Origin: Paraburkholderia phytofirmans PsJN
GTDB lineage: Bacteria; Pseudomonadota; Gammaproteobacteria; Burkholderiales; Burkholderiaceae
DNA: 64,000 nucleotides
Assembly: GCF_000020125.1 (NCBI RefSeq)
Contig: NC_010676.1
Span: 434,001-498,000 of the forward strand
Reading direction: 5' to 3'
Every line of letters begins with the position of its first letter. Within the stretch, counting starts at the first letter, position 1. Under the pieces are notes generated by a model. It worked only from the letters and a program-made list of their open reading frames with translations, was not told where the DNA came from and did not search any database. Both the position numbers and the translations under genes were made by a program. Positions 7,281 to 16,795 of this stretch are shown one piece after another.

Positions 7281-8938
7281 ACACGCCCGTCACCCTTCGC
7301 GCGCTGATCGACGAGCGCGCCGCGCAGCATCCGGACAAACCCTTCCTACTCGCCGCGCTCGACGACGATGAAACGCCGGTCCCCGATCGGCGCGCGACCG
7401 TCCTGACGTTTCGCGAATTGCGCGACGACTGCCGCGCGCTGGAGGCACGCTTCAGGGAAGCGGGTCTGCAACCGGGCGAAGTCATTTCCGTGTTCATGGG
7501 CAACGGCATCCAGACGGCTCGTCTGCTGCTCGCGGCCATGTACAGCGGGCTCGTTGCCAATCCGCTCAATCTGCTGTGCCAGCCTTCGCAGGTGCGCTAT
7601 ATCGTCGATCATTCCGACACGCGGATGATCTTCGCCGCGAGTGACACGCATGCGGTGATCGGCGCGGCAGTCGCGGAATTGCGCGCCGCCGGGCTGACCC
7701 GCGAAATTGCGCTGATCCAGACCGAACCGGACGATGCCGAACCGCCCTCGCTGGCGAAGCATGAACCTGCGTTGGTCGAAGCCGCGGCACACGGCGCGAG
7801 CGGCGCCACGGCGCCGGCGCCGGCGCTCGCGAAGCGCAGCGTCGCGCCGCGGCCTGTGACGAGCCGCGCAACGGCATACGAACCAACAGCCGACGACGTC
7901 GCGTTGCTGATGTACACCTCGGGCACCACGGGAACGCCCAAAGGCGTCCTGCTGACGCATCGCAACCTGGTGGCCAACGCACGCAACATCAGCGCCGAAC
8001 ACCGGCTTGCATCGGACGACCGCGTGCTCGCGTCATTGCCGCTCTATCACATCAACGGTCTGGTCGTGACGCTGCTCGCGCCGCTGTTTCATGGCGGCTC
8101 GGCGGTCATGACGTCGCGCTTCTCGGCCCGCACGTTCTGGCGCGATGTCGCGCTGCATGCCTGCACGTGGATCAACGTGGTGCCGACGATCGTCGCGTAT
8201 CTGCTCAACGCCGACGAAGCCTGCACCTACGATCTGTCGGCGCTGAAGTTCTGCCGCAGCGCGTCGGCCGCATTGCCTGCCGATCATCACCGCGCCTTCG
8301 AGGCGCGCTTCGGGATCGGCGTGATCGAAACCATGGGCATGACCGAAACCGCCGCACCGGTTTTCAGTAATCCGTATGAAATGGAGAGGCGGCGCGTGGG
8401 CAGCATTGGCCTGCCCTCGGGCGGCGAGGCGAAGGTAATCGATCGCGAAGGGCGCGAGTGCGCCGCCAACGAATGCGGCGAACTGGTGTTGCGCGGCGAG
8501 CAGGTGATGGGCGGTTATTACAAGCGGCCCGAAGAAACCGCCGCTGCCTTTACTTCGGACGGCTGGCTGCGCACTGGCGACCTCGGTTATCGCGACGCGG
8601 ACGGCTACTTCTACATCAACGGACGCGCGAAGGAACTGATCATCAAAGGCGGCGAAAACATTGCGCCGCGCGAAATCGACGAAGCACTGTTGCGTCATCC
8701 CGATGTGCTGGATGCCGCGGCTGTTGGCGTGCCCGACCCGGCCTACGGCCAGGACATCGTCGCCTTCGTGGTGCCGCGCATGAGCGACGGCCGCGGCGCG
8801 CCCGATCCGGCGGATCTGCGCGAGCACTGCTTGCGCGAACTCGGACGCTACAAGACACCGAAAGAGTTTCGCTTCGTCGATGAACTGCCGCGCGGGCCTT
8901 CCGGCAAGGTGCAGCGGCTCAAGCTGGTGCCCACCTGA
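7277..8938 (+). CDS. sauT: Sulfoacetate-CoA ligase (AMP-forming)
   Basis: This 553-residue ANL-superfamily acyl-CoA synthetase should activate sulfoacetate with ATP and CoA to sulfoacetyl-CoA, the substrate of SauS. The AMP-binding P-loop YTSGTTGTPKGV lies near residue 215. GMTETAAP, GWLRTGDLGY and the hinge/C-domain GRAKELIIKGGENIAP follow. The C-terminal GPSGKVQR supplies the catalytic lysine. The start overlaps sauS by 4 bases. An alanine/proline-rich stretch (about residues 165-205, including ATAPAPALAKRS) sits just before the P-loop and looks like a local linker insertion. Family membership is firm; the substrate is inferred from the cluster. Confidence 0.85.
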   Translation: MNTPVTLRALIDERAAQHPDKPFLLAALDDDETPVPDRRATVLTFRELRDDCRALEARFREAGLQPGEVISVFMGNGIQTARLLLAAMYSGLVANPLNLLCQPSQVRYIVDHSDTRMIFAASDTHAVIGAAVAELRAAGLTREIALIQTEPDDAEPPSLAKHEPALVEAAAHGASGATAPAPALAKRSVAPRPVTSRATAYEPTADDVALLMYTSGTTGTPKGVLLTHRNLVANARNISAEHRLASDDRVLASLPLYHINGLVVTLLAPLFHGGSAVMTSRFSARTFWRDVALHACTWINVVPTIVAYLLNADEACTYDLSALKFCRSASAALPADHHRAFEARFGIGVIETMGMTETAAPVFSNPYEMERRRVGSIGLPSGGEAKVIDREGRECAANECGELVLRGEQVMGGYYKRPEETAAAFTSDGWLRTGDLGYRDADGYFYINGRAKELIIKGGENIAPREIDEALLRHPDVLDAAAVGVPDPAYGQDIVAFVVPRMSDGRGAPDPADLREHCLRELGRYKTPKEFRFVDELPRGPSGKVQRLKLVPT

Positions 8939-9001
8939 CGCCGCGCCGCATCCCAGTCGCAGTGCAGTAGAGATCGATACATACAATAGATAGGAGACAG
9001 C

Positions 9002-10384
9002 ATGGAAACGCGTATCCGGCGTGTCAAGACACGCCATATCATCCTGGCGGTCATGTGCCTGATGTACTTCATCTCGTACATCGATCGCGTGAACATTGCG
9101 GTCGCCGGTCCGTTGATTCGTCACGAGATGGGCCTGACGACCGTTCAACTCGGGCTGGTGTTCTCGGCTTTCGCTTATCCGTATGCGGCGATGCAGATCA
9201 TCGGCGGATGGCTCGCCGACAAGTACGGGCCGAAACTGGTGCTCACCGTGCTGTCGCTGATCTGGGGCGTGGCTACGCTCGCCACGGGTTTCGCGGGCAG
9301 CGTCACCATGCTGGTCGTGATGCGCTTCGCGCTCGGCATCGGCGAGGGCGGCGCGTTTCCTACCGCGACGCGCGCCTTCACCTACTGGATGCCGGTGGCC
9401 GAGCGCGGTTTCGCGCAAGGCATCACGCACAGTTTCGCGCGGCTGGGCGGTGCGATCACGCCGCCGCTGGTGCTGGCCGTGGTGGCGACCGGCGGCTGGC
9501 GCGACGCGTTCATCCTGCTCGGCATCGCGAGCCTCGCGTGGACCGTGCTCTATCTCTTCGTGTTCACCAATTCGCCGGAACAGAACCGGCGCATCACGCC
9601 TGAAGAAACCGCGGAAATCGGCTACCGCGCCGGCGATTGCGACCGCGCCAAGCATGCGGCCACGCCGTGGCGCAAGCTGGTGCGCCGCATGTGGCTCGTC
9701 ACGTTCGTCGACTTCTGCTATGGCTGGCTGCTGTGGGTTTATCTGACGTGGCTGCCGTCCTATCTGCGTGAGTCGCGTGGATTCGATCTCAAGCAGCTGG
9801 CGCTGTTCACCGCGCTGCCGCTGCTGGCCGGCGTGATCGGCGACACGCTCGGCGGGGTCGTGTCGGACAAGCTCTACAAGATCACGGGCCGCTTGCGCTT
9901 CGCGCGCTGCACGGTGCTGGTGGTGGGCATGGGCGGTTCGCTGGTGTTTCTGCTGCCGATGGTGTCCGCCACCAATCCGCTCACGGCCGTGTGGTTCCTG
10001 TCGGCTTCGTTCTTCTTCCTCGAAATCACCAACCCGGTGTTGTGGACGCTGCCGCTCGACATCGCCGGCAAGTACGCGGGCACCGCCGGCGGCATGATGA
10101 ACACGGGCTTCGGTGTCGCGGGGATGGTGTCGCCGGTGGTGTTCGGCTATCTGATCGAGAAGACCGGCAGCTACAACGTGCCGTTCAATATCTCCGCGGG
10201 CCTGCTTGCGGTTGGCATTCTCGCGGCGCTTTTCATCGACACCAGCAAGACCGTGGAAGCCGATGAGGAGCGCGAGCGCGCCGCGGGCGTCGAGTTGGGC
10301 GGCATGCCGTCTTTCTCGCATGCGGGCGCGGGTGTGAGGCTGGAGCGCCATCACTTGCGCCGGCCGTTGCGTTGGCGCAAGTGA
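9002..10384 (+). CDS. sauU: Sulfoacetate MFS permease
   Basis: This 460-residue major facilitator permease of the anion:cation symporter/glucarate-type group has about twelve membrane segments. Family-typical features are YIDRVNIAVAGP in segment 1, GGWLADKYGPK in loop 2/3 and GIGEGGAFPTATRAF after segment 4. A GGAGACAGC ribosome site precedes the ATG, 63 bp after sauT. In C. necator the same position holds SauU, the predicted sulfoacetate importer. The C-terminal tail of about 40 residues is charged and arginine/histidine-rich. Confidence 0.82.
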   Translation: METRIRRVKTRHIILAVMCLMYFISYIDRVNIAVAGPLIRHEMGLTTVQLGLVFSAFAYPYAAMQIIGGWLADKYGPKLVLTVLSLIWGVATLATGFAGSVTMLVVMRFALGIGEGGAFPTATRAFTYWMPVAERGFAQGITHSFARLGGAITPPLVLAVVATGGWRDAFILLGIASLAWTVLYLFVFTNSPEQNRRITPEETAEIGYRAGDCDRAKHAATPWRKLVRRMWLVTFVDFCYGWLLWVYLTWLPSYLRESRGFDLKQLALFTALPLLAGVIGDTLGGVVSDKLYKITGRLRFARCTVLVVGMGGSLVFLLPMVSATNPLTAVWFLSASFFFLEITNPVLWTLPLDIAGKYAGTAGGMMNTGFGVAGMVSPVVFGYLIEKTGSYNVPFNISAGLLAVGILAALFIDTSKTVEADEERERAAGVELGGMPSFSHAGAGVRLERHHLRRPLRWRK

Positions 10385-10823
10385 TACGAGTGGCGTTGGT
10401 GACGGGAGTGGTGTGAGTTGTGCGATCCGCCCCGTTCAGCCGATTCAAGCAATTCACGCAAGGCGGGCGCATGGGTGGCGCCCGCCGTATTTCATCTGGC
10501 GGCCGATCGGCCGATCGGCCGGCGTACGCGCGCAGATCTAAAGAATCTCTACACTCTCGTCTCCCTTACTATTGATCGGCGCACTCTCCGCTCGCGCAGG
10601 TGATGCCGCGCTCCACTTCTCTCTGTCCCTCCACTGGCGCACATCTCGCGCATCGTCCGCCTGCTGATGCATAAGCCATTGGCAACACAAGCAGCAATGT
10701 GTGACGCGCGTATGACTGCGCCGCCTTCTGACAAAAACATCATCTTGCAATCATCCTGACGTTTCCTCCGCGCGCCAAACTGGAGTCGAGTCAATAACGG
10801 CACCGGATTGAATGGAGGTTCAG
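10385..10823. other. Intergenic region, no gene seen
   Basis: This 439-bp stretch separates sauU from the first DUF4148 gene. It holds the hairpin at 10462-10486 and a short tandem of GGCCGATC (10501-10522, containing the palindrome CCGATCGGCCGATCGG). No frame has coding character. Confidence 0.6.
10462..10486 (+). terminator. Terminator-like hairpin after sauU
   Basis: GGCGGGCGC (10462-10470) and GCGCCCGCC (10478-10486) form a perfect 9-bp GC stem with a 7-nt loop, followed by GTATTTC. It lies 78 bp after the sauU stop and probably ends the sauSTU transcript. Confidence 0.45.
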
Positions 10824-11156
10824 ATGAAGTTTCGAAAAGTATTTGTCATTGGGCTGCTTGGCGCTTTTTTATCCCCGCTGGCTTTAGCGGACGTGGGGCA
10901 CGCGTCCCCCGGCCACGCACCCGTCAAGCAAGATGGGAGTTACGGCAGCGTACCGCAAACCACTCTGCCGTCGAGTGCCGCACCGGTGGTCAAACCGGCG
11001 GCTCAGGGAAAGACACGCGCTGAAGTTCGTCAGGAGCTGCTTCAAGCATATAAGGACGGTCTCATACCGACGACCGAAGCCGACTATCCGCCGAGCAAAC
11101 GGACTATCGAGCGCAATAAGGCACTGTTTGCCGAAACCGAACGCTACCTCGAGTAA
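10824..11156 (+). CDS. Small exported DUF4148 protein
   Basis: This 110-residue protein begins with a signal peptide (KFRKVFVIGLLGAFLSPLALA). A linker and one DUF4148 motif follow (TRAEVRQELLQAYKDGLIP, then DYPPSKRTIERNKALFAE). The start at 10824 is preferred over an in-frame ATG at 10812 because GGAGG (10814-10818) is correctly spaced from it. DUF4148 proteins are small periplasmic proteins common in Burkholderia, and their function is unknown. It is the first of four paralogues within 6.3 kb. Confidence 0.8.
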   Translation: MKFRKVFVIGLLGAFLSPLALADVGHASPGHAPVKQDGSYGSVPQTTLPSSAAPVVKPAAQGKTRAEVRQELLQAYKDGLIPTTEADYPPSKRTIERNKALFAETERYLE

Positions 11157-11244
11157 CCGGCAAACCTGCGTGTTCCTCTACTCGTTGTCTCTCACAACAA
11201 CCCGCGCAAATGCGCAGCATTATTCGACACCCACGGAGTCGCAT

Positions 11245-11583
11245 ATGAAATCGATCATCAGTCTTGCCCTGGCTTCGGCCGTATTTGTTACTTCTGCTGT
11301 TCAGGCTCAAGGCTTGACTCGTGCCGAGGTGAAGCAGCAACTCATCGAAGCACAGGCCAATGGCTTGCGCTACGTTACTGAGTCATCTTATCCCGATGTG
11401 CATCCGAGTTTCGCCCACAAGGTGAAGGCCAAAGCCGCGACACCATCGGCGCAGAGCGACGAAGGCGGCGTGCCGGCAGGATCGCATGAATCCGGCAGCG
11501 CGCCGCACGGACTGCCGATGCCTGAGGGCAATCCGCACTGCGTTGGGCCGGTGAGCTTCTGCAACATCTATGCAGGTTCGTGA
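11245..11583 (+). CDS. Small exported DUF4148 protein
   Basis: This 112-residue protein has a cleavable signal peptide (MKSIISLALASAVF, cut after VQAQ) and a DUF4148 core (TRAEVKQQLIEAQANGLRYV, SSYPDVHPSF). The tail is Gly/Ser/Pro-rich and holds two cysteines (NPHCVGPVSFCN) that could form a disulfide in the periplasm. The other three paralogues in this window lack these cysteines. A CGGAG ribosome site precedes the ATG. It lies 88 bp downstream of the first DUF4148 gene on the same strand. Function unknown. Confidence 0.78.
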   Translation: MKSIISLALASAVFVTSAVQAQGLTRAEVKQQLIEAQANGLRYVTESSYPDVHPSFAHKVKAKAATPSAQSDEGGVPAGSHESGSAPHGLPMPEGNPHCVGPVSFCNIYAGS

Positions 11584-11990
11584 TGCTGTGTTCACTACAA
11601 GAACCACCGTCGCACTGAATTCGCTGCTGTGTTCGTCCGTGAGCGAGCGGCCCGTCGCGGTGGCGAACCCGTGCCAATGCCCACACATGGCGCGGCCGAA
11701 TCGGCACGATAGAACTACCTGAAAACAAGTTCCGGGCCTTCACCGGAGTGGCCTCTTCAGCAACAACGACATCGACATTCGACAGAGCGTCCCATTCGCT
11801 CCGTCGCGCAACCGCTCCCCATAGACCTGTTTCATCAAGCTCATTAACCATCACGCGTACGTGACGGACTTCTCATTTGTCAGTCATGTACACGCACCCT
11901 GTGGCCGTTAAATTCAGGTAACCGACTTGCGCTGTTTCGAGTGCCTGTCTCATCTTCCGCTTGTACGAAACGTCTGGAAACACAATCATC
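11584..11990. other. Intergenic region, no gene seen
   Basis: This 407-bp stretch lies between a DUF4148 gene and the SulP transporter. No frame shows recognisable coding content, and I see no strong hairpin or repeat. Confidence 0.5.
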
Positions 11991-13550
11991 ATGAATCTAC
12001 GCGAACAGTTTGCATCGTTTCCTCGCGACATGTTTGCCGGCACTGTCGTCTTTCTCGTCGCACTTCCGTTGTGTCTCGGCATTGCCAATGCGTCCGGCGT
12101 CGATCCGATCGCCGGCCTGCTTTCCGGCATCATCGGCGGCCTTGTCGTCGCCTTGCTGAGCGGTTCGCATCTGAGCGTCAGCGGTCCGGCGGCGGGGCTC
12201 GTTGTGATCGTCGTCGACGGCATGACGAGGCTCGGCAGTTTCTCCTCGTTTCTGATCGCGGTTCTGCTCGCGGGCGCCATGCAGTTCGGATTCGGCCTGC
12301 TCAAAGCGGGCCGCTTTGCCGCCTATGTGCCATCTTCCGTCATCAAAGGCATGTTGGCGGCAATCGGCCTGCTGCTCATCATCAAACAGGCGCCGCTCGC
12401 GGCAGGGCTGGCCGACGGCAGCGCGAGCGTGACGAGTGCGATGAGCGGCACGGTCGTCACGCCGTTCGGCGCGATGTCCGTGGCGGCATGCGCGATCGCG
12501 CTCGTGTCGCTGGCGATTCTCGCCAGTTGGGAAACCCGGGCCGCGCGACGTTTCGCGTTCGTGCGCCACGTGCCCGCGCCGCTGGCGGTCGTATTGTTCG
12601 GTATTGGGCTCACGCTGTTGCTCGACTTCGTTGCTCCGGCGTTCGCGCCGCCGCTCGAGCATCGCGTGTCGCTGCCGTCGTTGGCCTCGTTTGCGGCATT
12701 GGACAAGGTGTTCAACTGGCCTGAATTGACGCACTTGCTGAAGCCGGATGTTTGGCGCCTGGCAATGACGATTGCGATCGTCGCGAGTCTGGAAACGCTG
12801 CTCTGTCTCGAGGCCGTCGAGCAAATCGATCCGAAGAAACGCCCTGTGCAGCCGGATCGCGAACTCAAGGCGCAGGGCATCGGCAACATCGTGGCCGGTG
12901 CGATCGGCGGATTGCCGATCACGTCCGTGATCGTGCGCAGTTCCGCGAACGTCGAAGCGGGTGCGCAAAGCCGCTGGTCGGCCGTCGTGCATGGCGCGTT
13001 GTTGCTCGTGAGCGTGTTCGCGCTGACAGCGGTGATCAATCTGATTCCGCTTGCGAGTCTCGCCGCCATTCTGATCTTCACGGGGCTGAAACTTGCCAAG
13101 CCGTCGATGTTCGCGGATGCCGCCAGGCAGGGTTTCGCGCGTTTCGCACCATTCGTCGTGACGATCGCCGCCGTGCTGCTGACCGACCTGTTAATGGGCA
13201 TCGTGATCGGGATTGTGTGCAGCGTCGCATTCGCCATTCATGCGCACATGCGGCGGCCAATCACCATGGCGCAGCATGACGACCACTTCCTGCTGTGCTT
13301 GCGCAAGGACGTGTCGTTTCTCGCGAAGGTCAGCCTCAAGGAACATCTGAAGACGATTCCCGATCGGGCCACGGTCATACTCGACGGCAGCCGCGCGGAT
13401 TTCATCGACCCCGACGCGCGCGAACTGATCGATGAATTTGTGAAAAACGCTCCCGCGCGAGGCATTCAGGTCGAGTGTCGGCAGTTGGAGAAAGTTGTCG
13501 AGGAGCGCGTCGGATTGCGGGGCTTCGGGGCGCTCCTGCGCAGGCAATGA
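11991..13550 (+). CDS. SulP-family inorganic anion transporter
   Basis: This 519-residue inner-membrane protein belongs to the SulP/SLC26 family (sulfate, bicarbonate and other anions). The N-terminal LPLCLGIANASGVDPIAGLL and HLSVSGPAAGL motifs are diagnostic, and ten or more hydrophobic segments follow. About residues 430-519 form a degenerate STAS-like cytoplasmic domain (VSFLAKVSLKEHL, TVILDGSRADFIDPDAREL). The ATG at 11991 gives a standard N-terminus; a TTG at 11961 would add ten residues. The substrate cannot be read from the sequence. SulP proteins of this layout often act in bicarbonate or sulfate uptake. Confidence 0.85.
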   Translation: MNLREQFASFPRDMFAGTVVFLVALPLCLGIANASGVDPIAGLLSGIIGGLVVALLSGSHLSVSGPAAGLVVIVVDGMTRLGSFSSFLIAVLLAGAMQFGFGLLKAGRFAAYVPSSVIKGMLAAIGLLLIIKQAPLAAGLADGSASVTSAMSGTVVTPFGAMSVAACAIALVSLAILASWETRAARRFAFVRHVPAPLAVVLFGIGLTLLLDFVAPAFAPPLEHRVSLPSLASFAALDKVFNWPELTHLLKPDVWRLAMTIAIVASLETLLCLEAVEQIDPKKRPVQPDRELKAQGIGNIVAGAIGGLPITSVIVRSSANVEAGAQSRWSAVVHGALLLVSVFALTAVINLIPLASLAAILIFTGLKLAKPSMFADAARQGFARFAPFVVTIAAVLLTDLLMGIVIGIVCSVAFAIHAHMRRPITMAQHDDHFLLCLRKDVSFLAKVSLKEHLKTIPDRATVILDGSRADFIDPDARELIDEFVKNAPARGIQVECRQLEKVVEERVGLRGFGALLRRQ

Positions 13551-13589
13551 TCCGCGTCGGCGCGGCAGAAGTCGAGCGACGCACTCGTT

Positions 13590-14034
13590 GTGGAAACCGA
13601 AGCCGTCGTTGCGGAAATGCTGGGAAACAAATACGAATTTTCCCGACCGATACGACGCCGTTTCGACGGATTGATCTCTAGCGCGCGCAACGATGTCGCG
13701 GTAAAACTATTCGGCGACAACACGACGGTGCTCAGCGATGCTGCAGAAGAGATCGCGGCGGCTTTGCAGAAAGGCCGGGCGCTGACTGAGGTCAAGATTG
13801 AACAGACCAGCGGCTTGCCGGTTCTCACCATCAACATGGACCGCTACGAATTGGCGTCTCATCGTGTTTGTCCTGCTGTTCAATGTGTTTAATAATGCTA
13901 AGGATGGCTTGCTAGTCTTCACAGGTATTCCATTCGCATTGAGCGGCGGCATGCTGTCACTCTGGTTGACAGGCATTCCGTTGTCCATCGCCACGGCGGT
14001 CGGGTTCATCGCGCCGTTGCATCGAACTGGCTAG
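13590..14034 (+). pseudogene. Decayed CzcA/CusA heavy-metal RND pump
   Basis: Two fragments of a CzcA/CusA-type efflux pump lie in different frames. Frame one (13590 to about 13860) carries GNKYEFSRPI, NDVAVKLFGDN and VKIEQTSGLPVLTINMDR, matching the periplasmic porter domain. One frame over (about 13860-14034) reads FNNAKDGLLVFTGIPFAL and [16 protein letters not shown], matching a transmembrane stretch of the same protein family. Between them roughly 150 residues are missing. The first two thirds and the C-terminal end of a pump of about 1,030 residues are also gone. The remnant directly precedes an intact metal-type two-component system. Confidence 0.82.
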
Positions 14035-14092
14035 CCAAGACGTCCCCCGCTCAGTTGCTGCGCCGGTTGGGCATTTTTTCGAGGTAGTGGCA

Positions 14093-14773
14093 ATGCGGAT
14101 TCTGCTGGTGGAAGATGAGCCGAAGACCGGCGCCTATTTGCGAAAGGGCTTGTCTGAGGCGGGATACGTGGTCGACTGGGCGCAAAACGGTGTGACGGGC
14201 CAGCATCAGGCGGAGACGGAAGACTACGACCTGCTGATCCTCGATGTAATGTTGCCGGGACAGGACGGTTGGACGCTGCTGCAAAACCTGCGCCGCAAAC
14301 GGTGCACGCCGGTGCTGTTTCTCACCGCGCGCGACGACGTGGGAGACCGCGTCAAAGGCCTGGAGCTCGGCGCCGACGACTACCTGGCGAAGCCGTTCGA
14401 CTTCGTCGAACTGATCGCACGCGTGAGGTCGATCCTGCGGCGTGGCAAGCCACGCGAATTCACGTTGCTGAAGGTCGCCGATCTCGAACTGGATCTGACG
14501 CGGCGTAAGGCGACCCGGCAGCACGACGTGATTTTGCTCACCGCCAAGGAATTCACGCTGCTGTGGCTGCTCATGCGCAAGGAAGGGGAAATCCTGCCGC
14601 GCGCTACGATCGCCTCGCAAGTGTGGGACATGAACTTCAACAGCGACACGAACGTGGTCGATTCGGCAATCCGGCGACTGCGCTCCAAGATCGACGACGC
14701 CTACGAACCCAAGCTGATTCACACCGTGAGAGGCATGGGGTATGTGCTGGAAAACCGGGGCGCCGGCAATTGA
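14093..14773 (+). CDS. Heavy-metal-type response regulator (OmpR family)
   Basis: This 226-residue regulator has a receiver domain ([20 protein letters not shown], phosphoacceptor Asp51 in LILDVMLPG, switch FLTARD, Lys in [10 protein letters not shown]). An OmpR winged helix follows from about residue 125 ([42 protein letters not shown]). It is of the CusR/CzcR/IrlR type. The ATG at 14093 is preferred over a GTG at 14087 because GAGG at 14081 is well spaced. The kinase gene follows 8 bp later. The natural target, a CzcCBA/CusCBA efflux operon, appears to have decayed just upstream. Confidence 0.9.
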   Translation: MRILLVEDEPKTGAYLRKGLSEAGYVVDWAQNGVTGQHQAETEDYDLLILDVMLPGQDGWTLLQNLRRKRCTPVLFLTARDDVGDRVKGLELGADDYLAKPFDFVELIARVRSILRRGKPREFTLLKVADLELDLTRRKATRQHDVILLTAKEFTLLWLLMRKEGEILPRATIASQVWDMNFNSDTNVVDSAIRRLRSKIDDAYEPKLIHTVRGMGYVLENRGAGN

Positions 14774-14781
14774 TCAGGTGC

Positions 14782-16215
14782 ATGGTGCCGCGTACGCTGC
14801 GTGCAAGGCTCACTGCTCTCATCATCGTGTCTACGTCGGCGATCCTCGCGCTCAGCGGGCTTGCGCTATATCACGTGCTGCGCAGTTGCCTCGAGTCGAG
14901 CTCGGTCGAGCAGATGTCCAGCACGATGGCGGCGTTACACACGCATCTGTCGGGGATTCCGACCGTGCATGCCATTGGCGGCAACGCGGAGACGGTGATC
15001 GACCACCTGCGTGGGCATCCCCACATGGCGCTTGCCATTTACGACACAGCGGGCCAGCGCCGCTTGAGCACGGCGGGCTTCAAGCCCTATGCGCCGATTG
15101 CGGCAATCGTGCTGAACGGTGCGCCTTTGGCGCTCACGCGCGCCGGTTCGAATCTTCGATACCTGCTGCAGCGCGTGGCGCTCAATGGCGGAATCGGACC
15201 GCCGGTGCTGGTCGCCATTCAATACGACGGCACCGGCGATGAAGCGCTATTGCGCGTGTACGCCTGCACCACGGTGGCGATCGAAGTATTGGGTGTGCTG
15301 TTAGCCGCCGTGTTCGCATACGGTATCGCCCTGGTGGGACTGCTCCCGCTGCGCAGGCTGGTGGCCCGGGCAGAAGCGATGTCGACGAGCGGTCTCGCGC
15401 AACCGCTGCCGGAATTGCATGCGTCAGGCGAGTTGAAGGAACTGGAGCAGGCCTTTAACGGCATGCTCACGCGGCTTGACGAATCGTTCACCCGGCTAAG
15501 TCAATTCTCATCCAATCTTGCGCACGATATGCGCACGCCGCTCACTAATCTGCTTGCCGCTGCTCAGGTGGCGTTGTCACAGCGCCGCAGCGCGGAGGAC
15601 TACCGGGACGTTATCGAGTCCAGTGTGGACGAGTATCGGCGGCTGTCGCACATGATCGAAGACATGCTGTTCCTGGCGCGTTCCGATCAGGCTGATGCGC
15701 CCCCGTCCTTGCGTTTACTTGACGCGGTCGCGGAGGCCGAGCGGGTCGCGGGCTACTACGAGACCGTGGCCGAAGATGCGCAGGTCGAGATCAAGGTGAC
15801 GGGCGAGGGCACGGTGCTAGCCGATCTGCTGCTCTTTCAACGCGCGCTCAGCAACCTGCTCTCGAACGCGCTCGCGCAGGGGCCGCCAGGAACCACCATT
15901 ATCATCGACTGCAAGGAGGAGCCGGACTGGACCACGCTGAGTGTGTCGGATTCGGGCGCGGGAATCGAAGCTCGCCATCTCGAACGCATATTCGAGCGGT
16001 TCTATCGTGTGGATCCTTCGCGGCACGGTTCGGCATCGGGCACGGGGCTGGGCCTCGCCATCGTGAAATCGATCATGACGAGCCACGGGGGGCAGTGCGG
16101 CTGCGAAAGCCGGCCACATGTGCGCACCTGTTTCTGGCTGCGCTTTCCGAACCATGATTGCTCAAGTCACGGCATGGCGGCGCGCCCAGGACGCGACGCC
16201 GTACGCAAAGCGTGA
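14782..16215 (+). CDS. Heavy-metal-type sensor histidine kinase
   Basis: This 477-residue membrane kinase is of the CusS/IrlS type. A membrane segment comes at about residues 12-32, then a periplasmic domain of about 130 residues and a second membrane segment near 165-190. A HAMP linker ([14 protein letters not shown]) leads to the H-box ([16 protein letters not shown]) and the ATPase N, G1 and G2 boxes ([28 protein letters not shown]). The ATG at 14782 follows the regulator stop by 8 bases. The periplasmic domain lacks an obvious His/Met metal cluster. An intact sensor beside a dead pump implies that it now serves genes elsewhere. Confidence 0.88.
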   Translation: MVPRTLRARLTALIIVSTSAILALSGLALYHVLRSCLESSSVEQMSSTMAALHTHLSGIPTVHAIGGNAETVIDHLRGHPHMALAIYDTAGQRRLSTAGFKPYAPIAAIVLNGAPLALTRAGSNLRYLLQRVALNGGIGPPVLVAIQYDGTGDEALLRVYACTTVAIEVLGVLLAAVFAYGIALVGLLPLRRLVARAEAMSTSGLAQPLPELHASGELKELEQAFNGMLTRLDESFTRLSQFSSNLAHDMRTPLTNLLAAAQVALSQRRSAEDYRDVIESSVDEYRRLSHMIEDMLFLARSDQADAPPSLRLLDAVAEAERVAGYYETVAEDAQVEIKVTGEGTVLADLLLFQRALSNLLSNALAQGPPGTTIIIDCKEEPDWTTLSVSDSGAGIEARHLERIFERFYRVDPSRHGSASGTGLGLAIVKSIMTSHGGQCGCESRPHVRTCFWLRFPNHDCSSHGMAARPGRDAVRKA

Positions 16216-16284
16216 GCACGCCCCGTTCAACGGCAACAGGCGCGCGCGTGCCGCCGTGCATGTTGGTGCCGGCGGCGCAGGTCG

Positions 16285-16557
16285 TTATTTCGCGGAGAGC
16301 TTGTCATGCTGGTCCAATGAAGGCGTCGTTTCACCACCATGCCACGCAATGGCGTGTATCTGCTTGTTGCGGGCAACCGTCCTGGCGTCTGGCGGGTATT
16401 GTGTCTTGCTGGACGGAATCAAGCCGGCGTGTTGCGCTTGAACCAGTTCCTGTTGCACCTCGGCGCGAGACTTGCCTTGTGCCTGCGCAACCTGCGATGC
16501 CGTGCCGAATATCGTCAACGCGGCGACTGACAGAGTGAAGAGTCTTGCAGCATTCAT
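16285..16557 (-). CDS. Small exported DUF4148 protein
   Basis: This 90-residue protein has a signal peptide (NAARLFTLSVAALTIF, cut near QAQG) and a DUF4148 core (SRAEVQQELVQAQHAGLIP, TQYPPDARTVARNKQI). The start at 16557 is chosen because GGGAG lies 7 bases upstream; an in-frame ATG at 16629 would give an unlikely arginine-rich extension. It is convergent with the sensor kinase and divergent from the DUF4148 gene at 16848. Function unknown. Confidence 0.78.
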   Translation of the reverse strand: MNAARLFTLSVAALTIFGTASQVAQAQGKSRAEVQQELVQAQHAGLIPSSKTQYPPDARTVARNKQIHAIAWHGGETTPSLDQHDKLSAK

Positions 16558-16795
16558 GTGAAATCTCCCGGGTGACGGCCGCCGTTTGGCGATTCGTGAG
16601 CCCAGTGTGAATTGCCGGTGGTGTGTCACCGTGACAGAAACATGAGAAAAATGTCAGGACATGCGGTGGCGACGAAACGGCAATCGGGTGGCCGGCCGCA
16701 GAGGTCCAACCGCTTTATCCATATTCGAGAACAATCCTCTCCACGCGCGGCACTTATTCTCAAGCACCGGCTTTTCTAGACTGTCGTCAGTGAAT

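Noticed and set aside
8033..10354. A 773-codon minus-strand open frame opposite sauT and sauU
   Set aside because: It has the same Arg/His/Gln-rich antisense composition. Both plus-strand genes have clear families and conserved motifs.
10501..10522. GGCCGATC tandem as a possible repeat element or mobile-element end
   Set aside because: It has only two and a half units, no flanking duplication and no transposase nearby. It was noted as a local palindrome only.
11991..13550. SulP transporter as the sulfate or sulfite exporter of the sulfoacetate pathway
   Set aside because: It is 1.6 kb away behind two DUF4148 genes, and SulP proteins usually import anions. Sulfonate loci use other exporter families.
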